Of a DNA stretch of 64,000 bases, positions 50,605-59,154 are shown in pieces. The notes below the pieces were generated by a model. The model worked only from the letters and a program-made list of their open reading frames with translations, had not been told where the DNA came from and did no database searches. The stretch comes from an uncultured Cohaesibacter sp. (GTDB lineage Bacteria > Pseudomonadota > Alphaproteobacteria > Rhizobiales > Cohaesibacteraceae): assembly GCF_963667045.1 (NCBI RefSeq), contig NZ_OY762934.1:4780501-4844500 (forward strand). Direction: 5' to 3'. The position numbers and the translations under genes are program-made. Every line of letters starts with the position of its first letter. The first letter of the stretch is position 1.

Positions 50605-51321
50605 TCATGACCGGTGATCCTTGCGCGCGGCTGCGACCGCATTGGAAAAGAGCTGGGTCATGATTTCCAGACGGGTGAGGGCGGAGCCGACGGTCACGCA
50701 GTCTGCACCGCGCTCAATGGCGGCCCGGCAGAGCTCTGGTGTCGAGAAGCGTCCTTCGGCAATGACGAAGCAGCCCTTTTTAGCCACGGCTTCGAGCAGG
50801 GGAAAGTCTGGCTCTTCCGGTGTCGGGGCCTCGCCGGTGTAGCCGGACATGGTGGTGCCGATGATGTCGGCGCCGTCCCTGAGGCAGTTGTCGGCTTCCT
50901 GTTCGCTCGACAGGTCGGCCATCACGAGGCAGCCATGGTCATGGACAGCCTTGGCCAACTCGGCAAAGGGATAGGGTCGGGGACGATCGGTACCGTCAAT
51001 GGCGATGATGTCGGCACCGGCCTTGGCCAGGGCGTGGACATCTTCCATCAGGGCGGTGATACGCAGGGGCCACTCTTCGAAGTCCCGTTTGACGAGGCCG
51101 ACAATGGGCGTGTTTGGTAGTGCGGCGCGAACAGCGGCCAGTCGGTTGGCGCCTTCGATCCGCAGCCCTTGAGCGCCTCCATCCACGGCAGCGGAAGCCA
51201 TGGCCACCACGACCTCGTCGCGATCCATTGCTCCACCGTCAATTGGTTGCACTGAAACAATGAGGCCATCTTGCAGCGCCTTCAGAATTCCAGCCTTGGT
51301 GTCGATTGCTGTTCCCGTCAT
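50605..51321 (-). CDS. nanE: N-acetylmannosamine-6-phosphate 2-epimerase
   Basis: 238 residues from ATG 51321 with AGGAAA before it. NanE motifs: LIVSVQPIDGGAMDR, QGLRIEGANRL, IVGLVKRDFEEWPLRIT, DIIAIDGTDRPRP and MADLSSEQEADNC. Interconverts ManNAc-6-P and GlcNAc-6-P. First gene of the eight-gene operon. No sialate lyase NanA is present in the window, so the natural substrate may be ManNAc itself. Confidence 0.92.
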   Translation of the reverse strand: MTGTAIDTKAGILKALQDGLIVSVQPIDGGAMDRDEVVVAMASAAVDGGAQGLRIEGANRLAAVRAALPNTPIVGLVKRDFEEWPLRITALMEDVHALAKAGADIIAIDGTDRPRPYPFAELAKAVHDHGCLVMADLSSEQEADNCLRDGADIIGTTMSGYTGEAPTPEEPDFPLLEAVAKKGCFVIAEGRFSTPELCRAAIERGADCVTVGSALTRLEIMTQLFSNAVAAARKDHRS

Positions 51322-51397
51322 CAGGTTTCCTATGCATTTCAAAATTGAGTGGCACGGGGGTGCCCGGTTGGATTGACCATATCGCGGAAAAATAATT

Positions 51398-51458
51398 TTG
51401 ACAATAATCTATTTTCAAAATAAATTAGTTTGACAATATTTTGCTATTTTAAAATAGC
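51398..51458. promoter_or_regulatory. Tandem operators between nanE and the RpiR-type regulator
   Basis: Two 32-base direct repeats each begin TTGACAATA (51398 and 51430) and each contain an inverted repeat: TATTTT-C-AAAATA (51410-51422) and the perfect 16-base palindrome GCTATTTTAAAATAGC (51443-51458). A 32-base spacing equals three helical turns, allowing cooperative binding. Confidence 0.7.
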
Positions 51459-51498
51459 TCCAATAGACTTGGCCACCAGAAGCGCGGCGGCGTTGCGG

Positions 51499-51546
51499 CC
51501 TTTTCCTCGGTTTCACCCCGGCCTGTTCCTTGCCGGGCGGAAAAGG
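51499..51546 (+). promoter_or_regulatory. Structured leader before the regulator gene
   Basis: Nested stems CCTTTTCC (51499-51506)/GGAAAAGG (51539-51546) and CCCGGC (51517-51522)/GCCGGG (51532-51537), 110 bases before the regulator ATG. Possible cis-regulatory RNA or transcription pause. Confidence 0.35.
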
Positions 51547-51654
51547 GAAACTGATCCTGCGAGTCTTTTTGGATCTTTCGCTGATGAAGCAACTGCTTCA
51601 GAATGACAGAACCCGATTCTGCACCAACCACTCTGATACCGGGCAATTGAACAG

Positions 51655-52497
51655 ATGAACCAAGGCACGACCCCAGTTCTTTCGGAACTCCGCTTCAACA
51701 GTGCAAACATGACGCCGAAACTGCGCAAGATTGCCCAGTTCATCAACCTGCATCCTGTTGAAGTGACCACCATGTCAGTCGATGAGCTGGCGGCCAGTGC
51801 CAACATCAGCGTGGCGACCATCTATCGCTTCTGCCGCGAACTCGGATATCAGACCTTCTCCCAGCTCAAGCTGGCGATTGCCAAGGAGATTTCGGTTGAA
51901 AACGCGCTCAAGTCCGATGCGGAGACTGGTGCGGGCAAGGACGATACTCACCGGTTCCCGGATTATCTCAAGGGATTGGAGGCGACGCGGGATCTGCTGG
52001 AGCTCAAGGAGATCGACAAGGTTGCCGATCTGATCGTATCGGCGCGGCGGATCATCATTGTTGCCGTGGGGGCTTCCTCCGTTGCGGCGACCTTCATGCA
52101 TTACAAGCTGATGCGGGCAGGGCTGATGAGCCACCGTCCGACGGACATGCATCTGGCGACCATGCTGGCCTCCAACGTCGATGAGCGGGACATGATCATC
52201 GCCTTTTCCGCTTCGGGTGGCACGCGTGACATCATCGATGTGCTCAAGATCGGCAAACGCGCCAAGGCTTCGATTGTCAGCATCACGGGGCGGCGGCGCA
52301 ATGCCGTGGCTGACCTGAGTTCTCACCATCTGCTTGCCGTGGCGTCTGACAGCCCGATCACCAGCGGCTCGGGGCTTTCGGTGATCAGCCAGATTTCGGT
52401 TGCCGACACGATCTACGAGACGCTCTACTGGCGCGATGCCGGTGTTCGCAAGCGGATCGACCTTGCCACGGACTCGGTCATCTACAAGCATATCTGA
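51655..52497 (+). CDS. RpiR-family regulator of the amino-sugar operon
   Basis: 280 residues. N-terminal HTH_6 (KLRKIAQFINLHPVEVTTMS, then NISVATIYRFCRELGYQTF) and C-terminal SIS domain (RRIIIVAVGASSVAATFMHY, IAFSASGGTRDIIDVLK). SIS domains bind phosphosugars, so ManNAc-6-P, GlcNAc-6-P or GlcN-6-P would be the effector. Divergent from nanE, with palindromes between. Confidence 0.92.
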   Translation: MNQGTTPVLSELRFNSANMTPKLRKIAQFINLHPVEVTTMSVDELAASANISVATIYRFCRELGYQTFSQLKLAIAKEISVENALKSDAETGAGKDDTHRFPDYLKGLEATRDLLELKEIDKVADLIVSARRIIIVAVGASSVAATFMHYKLMRAGLMSHRPTDMHLATMLASNVDERDMIIAFSASGGTRDIIDVLKIGKRAKASIVSITGRRRNAVADLSSHHLLAVASDSPITSGSGLSVISQISVADTIYETLYWRDAGVRKRIDLATDSVIYKHI

Positions 52498-52579
52498 CCC
52501 TGTGGGCAGATCTGAAATTCCTTTTGTTTCAACTTGCAGTGTGAAAAGATGCGGGCGAATCCAAGGAAAGACGACGATC

Positions 52580-53041
52580 ATGATCCGCTATATCCTTCCC
52601 GCCCTTTTGTTGCTGACACCTGCCGTTCATGCTGAAGAATGCGCCAATGGTGCGCTCTATGAAGCCGAAGACACCGATGGCAATCTGCAGACGCTGAAAA
52701 CGTCAGGTCCCTCTGATCCCTTTGTGCTGGAAAAGCAGGCCGATGGGCAGGCTGTCTGGTCCATCGAGGCCGAGCAGGGCTGTTCAAACGGCAATTCGGC
52801 TTGCTGGCTGCAGGTCGTGACGACGGATGAAGAGCCCGTTGATGTGCCGGTGGAGACGATTTCAGAAGATGGTCAGGTGAAGTATTATGTCTTTGCTCAT
52901 CTGCGCCAGACGCTGGTCAGCATGAAGATGAACGACGAGCAGTTCGACACGGTAGCCGACTGGCACATGGCTCGGCCAGACGATTTCATTGCGGGCATGG
53001 CTCTGCCGGTCAATGTCTACCGGTTCAAGAGCTGCCGTTAG
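52580..53041 (+). CDS. Secreted hypothetical protein
   Basis: 153 residues from ATG 52580. Signal peptide 1-18 (ILPALLLLTPAVHA). The mature protein is acidic with four Cys (21, about 69, 76 and 152) and the piece GCSNGNSACWLQVVTTDEEP. No family recognised. A hairpin follows. Confidence 0.6.
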   Translation: MIRYILPALLLLTPAVHAEECANGALYEAEDTDGNLQTLKTSGPSDPFVLEKQADGQAVWSIEAEQGCSNGNSACWLQVVTTDEEPVDVPVETISEDGQVKYYVFAHLRQTLVSMKMNDEQFDTVADWHMARPDDFIAGMALPVNVYRFKSCR

Positions 53042-53055
53042 GTCGAGCCCCGGAG

Positions 53056-53076
53056 CTGACGGCTGGCCGCCGTCAG
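53056..53076. terminator. Bidirectional hairpin
   Basis: CTGACGGC (53056-53063), TGGCC, GCCGTCAG (53069-53076): perfect stem overlapping the stop of the EAL gene, between convergent genes. No T run. Confidence 0.45.
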
Positions 53077-54926
53077 GCGAAGGAAGAGATGCGGTTGGCA
53101 CCCTGCTGCAGTTTCGGCTGGGGCTTGCCATACAGGAACCCCTGACCGATATCACACCCGATCATCCGGACAATTTCATGCTGGGTGGGAAGCTCCACGC
53201 CCTCTGCGACGACACTGGTATTCAGATAGCGCGACAGATTGGTGATCATCGCAACAATTGTACGGGTGCGGTCGTCTCGCTCAATGCTGCCGATGAACGC
53301 CTTGTCGATCTTCAGCTTGTCGATTTTCAGGGACACCAGATAGTTCAGATTGCAGTACCCGGTGCCGAAATCGTCCAAAGTGACGGTCACGCCCAGATTG
53401 GAAATGGCCCGCAGCTTGTCGTTGATCGCCTCGAAATCATCGATAAGGGCACTTTCGGTGATTTCGATTTCCAGCCGATGACTAGGCAGGCCACTGCCTG
53501 CGAGGGCTGCACTGATGACTTCGGTGACGTCCTGCCGCTTGAACTGCAAGGGCGAGAGATTGACCGACACAAACAGATTTTCGTTCCAGCTCACCGCATC
53601 TTCGCAAGCCCGGTTTAAAGCCCAGGTGCCAAGCGCGCAGATCTGTCTTGTTTCTTCGGCGATGGGAATGAACTTACCCGGCATGATCATCCCTTTTTCT
53701 GGATGATGCCAGCGCAGCAGGGCCTCATATCCCACGACCCGACCGTTCTTCAGATCGACAAAAGGCTGGTAATAGAGCTCCAACTCGTTGTTGGCGATGG
53801 CGTTGCGAAGGTCGGTTGCGAGACGCAGGTCGTCCTGATTGCGTTCATACTCCTTTTCGGAGAAGAATTTCAGTTGGTTGATGCCCTGTGACTTGGCTTC
53901 CTGAATGGCCCAGCTGGCGTGGCGCTGGAAGGTGATGGCCTTGCCGTCTGAAGGTGGCCCGAGTGCCACTCCGATGCTGACGGTTGGGTGGATGAAGCCT
54001 TCACCGATGTGCACAGGGGCCGAGAGTTGTTGCTGGATCTGGCGGATCAGTCTGTGCAGCTTTGCCGCAGATTGCACCGATTTGACCATCACGAGAAACT
54101 TGTCACCGGAGATGCGCCCAACGGCCAATTCCTGCCCTGCAAGATCTTCAAGCCGTCTCGCTGTCGCTTTCAGAAGCAGATCGCCGGCGTGTTTTCCATA
54201 GTCGTTATTCACTTCACCGAAGTCATCAATGTCGACATAGAGCACGGCCATGCCCTGGGCATCGGCCACCGGGTGATCAATTGCGATTTGCACTTCGCGC
54301 TCGATGGACACTGCGTTGAGCAAGCCAGTCAGCGCGTCTCGCTTCTTACGATTTGCTCCCGCGCGCTTCAGATCACGATGCAGGATCAGTTCATGCGCCA
54401 CGATCTGGGCAAGGTCCGTGAGGAACTGGACCTGCTCCTCGCCAAATTCCGGGTGGGGCTTGGTATCCATCAGACAGAAGGAACCAACCCTGACGCCGTT
54501 TTCCAGAATGATCGGAGCCCCGGCATAGAAGCGGAACCTGCCATTTTCGGTGTCTGCCGGATAGGTGCGGAAGCGGGGATGTTCGGTCAGATCCGGGACG
54601 ACAAGAGGCTCGTCCGACAGAATGGCGTAGGAACAGATGCCGTTGGATCGGGGTGTGTCCGTTTCGCTGATGCCTGCGCAGGCCTTGTACCAGTTGCGAT
54701 CCTTGCCAACGAGCGTGATCTTGCACACGGGCATGCCGAAGTAGGCTGTGGCGAGGCGAACTACGCGATCAAACCGTTCGTCCGGGGGCGAATCCATGAT
54801 GTTGAGATCACTGAGAGTGTTTAGCCGGTCAGCCTCATTGCGGGCAATCTGACCACCTGAGAGAAGGGAAGCGTCGACCGTTCCGTATTCGGCTCTTTTC
54901 TGGCCCTCTGTCGAATTTTTGATCAT
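53073..54926 (-). CDS. GAF-GGDEF-EAL cyclic-di-GMP protein with degenerate GGDEF
   Basis: 617 residues, no membrane segment. A GAF domain (about 33-185) is followed by GGDEF (about 195-355) and EAL (about 370-610). The cyclase signature is SGDKF instead of GGDEF, so synthesis is probably lost. The EAL domain keeps YEALLRW, VNLSPLQF, EITESALI, LDDFGTGYCNLNYL, KIDKAFI and VAEGVE, so phosphodiesterase activity is likely. The degenerate GGDEF may bind GTP as an activator. Lowers c-di-GMP in response to a GAF ligand, by inference. Confidence 0.9.
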   Translation of the reverse strand: MIKNSTEGQKRAEYGTVDASLLSGGQIARNEADRLNTLSDLNIMDSPPDERFDRVVRLATAYFGMPVCKITLVGKDRNWYKACAGISETDTPRSNGICSYAILSDEPLVVPDLTEHPRFRTYPADTENGRFRFYAGAPIILENGVRVGSFCLMDTKPHPEFGEEQVQFLTDLAQIVAHELILHRDLKRAGANRKKRDALTGLLNAVSIEREVQIAIDHPVADAQGMAVLYVDIDDFGEVNNDYGKHAGDLLLKATARRLEDLAGQELAVGRISGDKFLVMVKSVQSAAKLHRLIRQIQQQLSAPVHIGEGFIHPTVSIGVALGPPSDGKAITFQRHASWAIQEAKSQGINQLKFFSEKEYERNQDDLRLATDLRNAIANNELELYYQPFVDLKNGRVVGYEALLRWHHPEKGMIMPGKFIPIAEETRQICALGTWALNRACEDAVSWNENLFVSVNLSPLQFKRQDVTEVISAALAGSGLPSHRLEIEITESALIDDFEAINDKLRAISNLGVTVTLDDFGTGYCNLNYLVSLKIDKLKIDKAFIGSIERDDRTRTIVAMITNLSRYLNTSVVAEGVELPTQHEIVRMIGCDIGQGFLYGKPQPKLQQGANRISSFA

Positions 54927-55016
54927 TCCAGTTGCTGCATGCCTTCTCTAATTCGGAGGTTGCAGCATTTTACGACAGGAAGCTTAATTTTGTAGAAATT
55001 GTTCCTCCGGAAAAAT

Positions 55017-55028
55017 ATCAATATTGAT
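55017..55028. promoter_or_regulatory. Palindrome upstream of the EAL gene
   Basis: ATCAATATTGAT, perfect, in AT-rich DNA about 90 bases before the start of the minus-strand GAF-GGDEF-EAL gene. Confidence 0.3.
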
Positions 55029-55164
55029 GATGTCGTTCACGGTGTCGCTCCTGAGCTGTGGTTCAGGATACTCCATCCCTGCTTGAGGCTTGCCGTTACT
55101 TGACGGCGTGGGGGCACGCCGAAGGTTCTGTCCGGTACTCAGCTCACGTCAAGCAGAGGTTTTT

Positions 55165-55440
55165 CTACTTCTTTCGGATGACCTTTTCGCCGATGGTGAA
55201 GGCGACATGGGCGACGACCATCATGGTGATAACAGTGCAAATAATGACAGTTACATATTGCCCTAGCGGGAGTGTGGCGAGGCCCTTGCCGTTCATGAAC
55301 ACAAGCGCCGCAGAGGCGATAAAGGCGGCGGCTGTTGCATGCAGGCGCTTCTTCAGAACGGTCGAAACCACGAAGTTGGCAATGCCGGGAGGGCTGAACA
55401 TGGCGGAAATGAAGATTTTTGCAAGTGTGTCGATGTCCAT
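55165..55440 (-). CDS. Small membrane protein
   Basis: 91 residues from ATG 55440 (MDIDTLAKIF). Probable membrane segments at about 30-48 (ATAAAFIASAALVFM) and 58-80 (YVTVIICTVITMMVVAHVAF), ending in basic KVIRKK. A longer frame starts at 55536 but its extra part lacks hydrophobicity and a ribosome site. Family unknown. Confidence 0.55.
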   Translation of the reverse strand: MDIDTLAKIFISAMFSPPGIANFVVSTVLKKRLHATAAAFIASAALVFMNGKGLATLPLGQYVTVIICTVITMMVVAHVAFTIGEKVIRKK

Positions 55441-55654
55441 TGTTCTGTCCGCTTTTCTATCTGTTGGCCTGAAGCTGCGTTGCCAAGGCCCGGCCTGCTC
55501 TACAAGGCTGGCCGGTTCAACCTTGGTTGATTGCAATTGCCAAAGGTATAAAGGCTAAGGCGCTCCGTGAAAAGCCAGACCATTTTTTTTAATGGCCGAT
55601 ATGCAAAGCATGCTTGCAGTAGCGCGTGGATGGAAGGGAGGGGGAAGGCAAAAA

Positions 55655-55683
55655 AAGACCCTCATGCGAGGCAGGAGGGTCTT
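55655..55683 (-). terminator. Rho-independent terminator of BA14K gene 1
   Basis: On the minus strand AAGACCCTC (55683-55675), loop 11, GAGGGTCTT (55663-55655) and a run of T. Perfect 9-base stem. Confidence 0.85.
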
Positions 55684-55697
55684 CGGGTCATCAAGGC

Positions 55698-56120
55698 CTA
55701 GCGGCAGAATCTCTGTTGTCCGCCATAAGTGGTGAAATAGCCGGTGCGCGGATTGAAGGACCGGTATTTGGAATGGCAGTAGCTGTACCATTCGGGGGTC
55801 CAAGGCGCCATGCGGCCATAATAGCGCGGTGGCGGGGCCGGACGGTAGTACCGCGGTGCCACAGGGCGATAATAGCGCGGCGGAGCCGGACGGTAGTAGC
55901 GCGGTGGTGGCGGGCCCGGGCGGTAGTAGCGGCGTGGCGGGTTGTAGTAGCGATCATTCGCCATGATTGCAGCTCCACCAACGGCCCCTGCAATCAACCC
56001 TGTTGCGAAGGCTCCATTCCGACCATCCCTGGCGTTGGCTTTCTGCGTCGCCATTGTCATTGCAATTGCGGGCAACAAGGCCGCAAGCAATAGATAGATA
56101 CTGATTTTGTGTTTCATCAT
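55698..56120 (-). CDS. BA14K-family surface protein, paralogue 1
   Basis: 140 residues from ATG 56120. Signal peptide (ISIYLLLAALLPAIAMTMAT). A Gly/Ala hydrophobic stretch (FATGLIAGAVGGAAIM) is followed by Tyr/Pro/Arg repeats of the form RYYRPxPP, about six times. The BA14K end reads WYSYCHSKYRSFNPRTGYFT and GGQQRFCR. The family was described in Brucella as an immunoreactive, lectin-like envelope protein. The repeats suggest a cell-wall or envelope-spanning linker. Confidence 0.82.
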   Translation of the reverse strand: MMKHKISIYLLLAALLPAIAMTMATQKANARDGRNGAFATGLIAGAVGGAAIMANDRYYNPPRRYYRPGPPPPRYYRPAPPRYYRPVAPRYYRPAPPPRYYGRMAPWTPEWYSYCHSKYRSFNPRTGYFTTYGGQQRFCR

Positions 56121-56398
56121 TGAATGCTCCAAGAGTGAGACTGTCGCAACCAATAGTCAATGCCGCGAGTATGCATTGAATAATGGCAGAATTATTGTTT
56201 CCGAATTGTAATTTTTCAAAACACTTCAAAGTGATTTGATTTTTCGTTTTGTATCGATCGGTCGTTTCTGACCCGAACTGGTTTGTCGGCTTCTTCGGGT
56301 GACACAGGGAAAGGTCCGTGAAACGAAGGGAAAGGCCGCCGGATGGCGACCCTATTTTCTGTGTCCTTGTTACCGGTCTTCAGCAGAGGCCGCAGTGA

Positions 56399-56734
56399 TT
56401 AGCGGCAGAAGCGATGGTGACCGCCATAAGACACGAAGTAGCCGGTATGCGGATTGAAAGACCGGTAGCGGTTCGAGCAGTAGCGATACCAGGCGGGCGT
56501 CCAGGGGGCCGGGCGACCATAGTAGCCACGTGCCGGGCCGCGTGGACCATAGTATGGGCGGTAATAGTGGCCGTTGGTTGCGATGGCTCCGACTGCCAGG
56601 CCGGTGATTGCTCCAACTGCGAAGGCTGCGTGGCGTCCGCCAGCGGCTTCTGCTTCCGTGGTGGATACGGCCAGGCTTGCGGTCGTTGCGATGGTTGCGA
56701 TCATTGCGAAAGCTGCGATGGTTTTCTTGAACAT
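56399..56734 (-). CDS. BA14K-family surface protein, paralogue 2
   Basis: 111 residues, shortest of three. Signal peptide (AAFAMIATIATTASLAVS), Gly/Ala segment (FAVGAITGLAVGAIAT), a short Tyr/Gly/Arg linker (YYRPYYGPRGPARGYYGR) and the domain WYRYCSNRYRSFNPHTGYFV with final HHRFCR. Same arrangement as neighbours, so a tandem family expansion. Confidence 0.82.
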   Translation of the reverse strand: MFKKTIAAFAMIATIATTASLAVSTTEAEAAGGRHAAFAVGAITGLAVGAIATNGHYYRPYYGPRGPARGYYGRPAPWTPAWYRYCSNRYRSFNPHTGYFVSYGGHHRFCR

Positions 56735-57049
56735 GGTCTCTCTCCGTTGGGTTTCTCGACTGTTGCCGTTGTTTTGCTTTGTCTTGCTTAACGCGGTGCG
56801 CTGTTTGTTGCGCTCATACTCATCAGTCGCCGCGGGGTGCGAGTTGGTTCTAAAAAAGTTCAGAAAATTTCGAATTTTCTCATAACCATTGCTATTTCAA
56901 TGGTTTAGATTTTCATTTTCTTACCGGAACCGGGCTTTCTCCTGCTCCTCTTGCGGATAAGCCGCCTTGCGGCGGCCTATTTCTGCTCCGGCCAACCTTG
57001 TTTCCGGAGCTGCCGGGACAAGGCTGTTATCGTCATCAGGCTGCGCAGC

Positions 57050-57481
57050 CTAACGCAGGGTGCACAGGTGTTTCCTGCCATCATGACCGGTGTAATAGCC
57101 GGTTCTGGGGTTGAATGACCGGTAGCGCTCGGAACAGTGTCTGATCTGCTGTCGGCTCATGACGATCGAGCGGGGATTTGGAGCGTAATGCCGCGGCGGA
57201 TTTGGAGCGTAATACCTTGGCGGTTTGGGTGCATAGGTCCTGCGCGGTGCCGGGGCATAGTGCTTGGCCGGCGGAGGGGCTCGGTGCACGGTGACGGGGC
57301 GCTTGTTGTCCTTGGCTGCATTCACGGCGATGGCACCGGCCACCGTGCCGACGATGATGCCTGTTGCAAGGGCTGCGTTCTTGCCATCCTTTGCCTGGGC
57401 TTGTGGCGCAGGTCCGGTAATGAGGGCGGTTATTCCCAGTGCGGCAATCGTGGCCAGTGTCATGATCTTGTGACGGATCAT
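57050..57481 (-). CDS. BA14K-family surface protein, paralogue 3
   Basis: 143 residues from ATG 57481. Signal peptide (IAALGITALITGPAPQAQA), Gly/Ala/Val segment (LATGIIVGTVAGAIAVNAA), then YAP-type repeats (HYAPAPRRTYAPKPPRYYAP) instead of YYRP. The C-terminal domain is CSERYRSFNPRTGYYT and ends HLCTLR. The frame is open to 57850 but the extra part has no signal and lies upstream of the export sequence. Confidence 0.82.
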   Translation of the reverse strand: MIRHKIMTLATIAALGITALITGPAPQAQAKDGKNAALATGIIVGTVAGAIAVNAAKDNKRPVTVHRAPPPAKHYAPAPRRTYAPKPPRYYAPNPPRHYAPNPRSIVMSRQQIRHCSERYRSFNPRTGYYTGHDGRKHLCTLR

Positions 57482-57724
57482 TGGTGTTCTCCTTTGCTGG
57501 TTTCGAGCATCTCTGCTTTGTGGCTGCCTTACATAGACAGACATTTTGTCAAATAAACGGCTGCCAACGAGACATGGTTCCAATATATTTTGTTTATTTT
57601 GTTTCCGGTTTTTTCCAATAGTTGTTCTGCTCGGGTTGGCCTTGACCTTCTTTGACTGGTTCAAAGGAGAGAGCTGTGCCAAGATGGGGGCGCGTTTGTC
57701 CGGCTGAAGATTTACAAAAAAATT

Positions 57725-57750
57725 TGAACCTGACGGCGCGCTCAAACGAC
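57725..57750 (+). promoter_or_regulatory. Candidate ECF-type promoter before sigma gene
   Basis: TGAACC (57725-57730), 16 bases, CGAC (57747-57750). ECF promoters typically carry an AAC -35 and a CGT/CGA-type -10 at 16-17 spacing; this would give autoregulation of the sigma gene at 57780. The rest of 57482-57779 shows no gene. Confidence 0.3.
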
Positions 57751-57779
57751 ACAGGTATGACAGTGAAATTGAGGAATGC

Positions 57780-58349
57780 ATGTCTGAAGCGGAAAACACC
57801 TGCGATCTTGCCCTTCTGGAGCAGATCGCGAGAAATGATCGCAAGGCCATTGCTCTGCTTTATCAGAGGCATCATCTTCGGCTTTACCGCTTTCTGATGC
57901 GCTTCGTGAAGAATGAGGCGTTAGCAGAGGAACTTGTAAACGAGACCTTCATAGATGTCTGGCGGTCTGCGGAAAAGTTCGAGGGGCGCTCACAGGTTGC
58001 CTCCTGGATCCTTTCCATCGGCCGCAACAAGGCGATATCCCAGTTGCGCAAGCGATCGGATGCTGCGCTTGATGACGATTATGCCTCCGGACTGGAAGAC
58101 GATACGGATACGCCGGAGGTTACCACGCTGAAGCAGGACAAAGCGGCCGCCATGCGGCAGTGCATTGACCGGCTCAGCGACGAGCACAGGGAAGTGATTG
58201 ATCTTGTCTACTATCAGGAAATGGCCATCAAGGAGATTGCCGTCATCCTGTCCGTTCCGGAAAATACGGTGAAGACGCGGGTGTTCCATGCACGCAAGAA
58301 ACTGTCAGATCTTCTGGCCAAATCCGGCATCGACCGGGGCTGGCCATGA
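57780..58349 (+). CDS. ECF sigma factor
   Basis: 189 residues. Region 2 (LYQRHHLRLYRFLMRFVKNE, then AEELVNETFIDVWRSAEKF) and region 4 (LSDEHREVIDLVYYQEMAIK, VPENTVKTRVFHARKKLSDL) are complete, with no extra domains. Directs RNA polymerase to a small regulon under control of the anti-sigma protein encoded next. Stop 48 bases before that gene. Confidence 0.92.
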   Translation: MSEAENTCDLALLEQIARNDRKAIALLYQRHHLRLYRFLMRFVKNEALAEELVNETFIDVWRSAEKFEGRSQVASWILSIGRNKAISQLRKRSDAALDDDYASGLEDDTDTPEVTTLKQDKAAAMRQCIDRLSDEHREVIDLVYYQEMAIKEIAVILSVPENTVKTRVFHARKKLSDLLAKSGIDRGWP

Positions 58350-58397
58350 AGCCTTGGATATACGAAGCCCTTGGATACCAGTGTTGAGGAAAAAGAC

Positions 58398-59129
58398 ATG
58401 ACCTACGATCCGGAAATCGAAAAGCTCCTGCCCTGGTTTGCCAAGGGACTGCTGGAGCCTGATGATAGCGAGAAAGTGGAAACCTATCTCGCCGCTCATC
58501 CTGAAATGCGCATGCAGCTTGATCTCATCGCCGAGGAAACTCTGGCGGTTGAGCAGCAGCATGCAGCGCTTGGCGCACCGTCCGCTGGCGGGCTTGACCG
58601 TCTGCTTGGCTCGATTGATGCGCTTGAGGCAAAGAGCAGGCCGACAGCGTCCCTTGCTGCATCTGTTGCTGCTTCTGGCCGTGCGGGGAGCGGGATCACC
58701 GGTTGGATCCGGGCGTTTTTCGCCGGTCTTTCGAGCCCTTCGATGCAATTGGTCGCCGGGACTGTGGCGGTCGTGATTGTCGCTCAGGCTGTGATCATCG
58801 GCAACCTTGTGCATGGTGGAAGCGGGAAGACTGATATGCCGACCGTCAGTACCTTCACTACCGCTGCCGGGCCACAGGCGAAAACGCTTTCGCAAGCCGG
58901 TATGCCATCGGGCAGTTTGCTTGTGGCCTTTCGCAAGGATGCAAGCGTCGGGGCGGTCAACAGCCTGCTGAAGGAGCTTGGCGCCATAGTCAAGGACGGT
59001 CCCAAGGCGGGCGGGTTTTATGAGATCGTGATTGCTCAGGACCATCTGCCAGCAGGCGGAATAGAGGCTGTTCTGGAACAGCTCAAGGCAAGAAATGACG
59101 TGGTTCAGTTCGCATCCGCAAGCCAGTAG
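58398..59129 (+). CDS. Membrane anti-sigma factor with C-terminal propeptide-like domain
   Basis: 243 residues from ATG 58398 (GAGGA site). Cytoplasmic N-terminal zinc-free anti-sigma domain (EIEKLLPWFAKGLLEPDDSE, with a helix ETYLAAHPEMRMQLDLIAEE). One membrane helix at about 123-146 (LVAGTVAVVIVAQAVIIGNL). Periplasmic domain about 175-243 (GSLLVAFRKDASVGAVNSLL, AGGFYEIVIA) has a beta-alpha-beta-beta-alpha-beta order like subtilase propeptides. The next gene is a subtilase. Confidence 0.8.
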   Translation: MTYDPEIEKLLPWFAKGLLEPDDSEKVETYLAAHPEMRMQLDLIAEETLAVEQQHAALGAPSAGGLDRLLGSIDALEAKSRPTASLAASVAASGRAGSGITGWIRAFFAGLSSPSMQLVAGTVAVVIVAQAVIIGNLVHGGSGKTDMPTVSTFTTAAGPQAKTLSQAGMPSGSLLVAFRKDASVGAVNSLLKELGAIVKDGPKAGGFYEIVIAQDHLPAGGIEAVLEQLKARNDVVQFASASQ

Positions 59130-59154
59130 TTGCGGATCAGCCGGGGAGACGATC

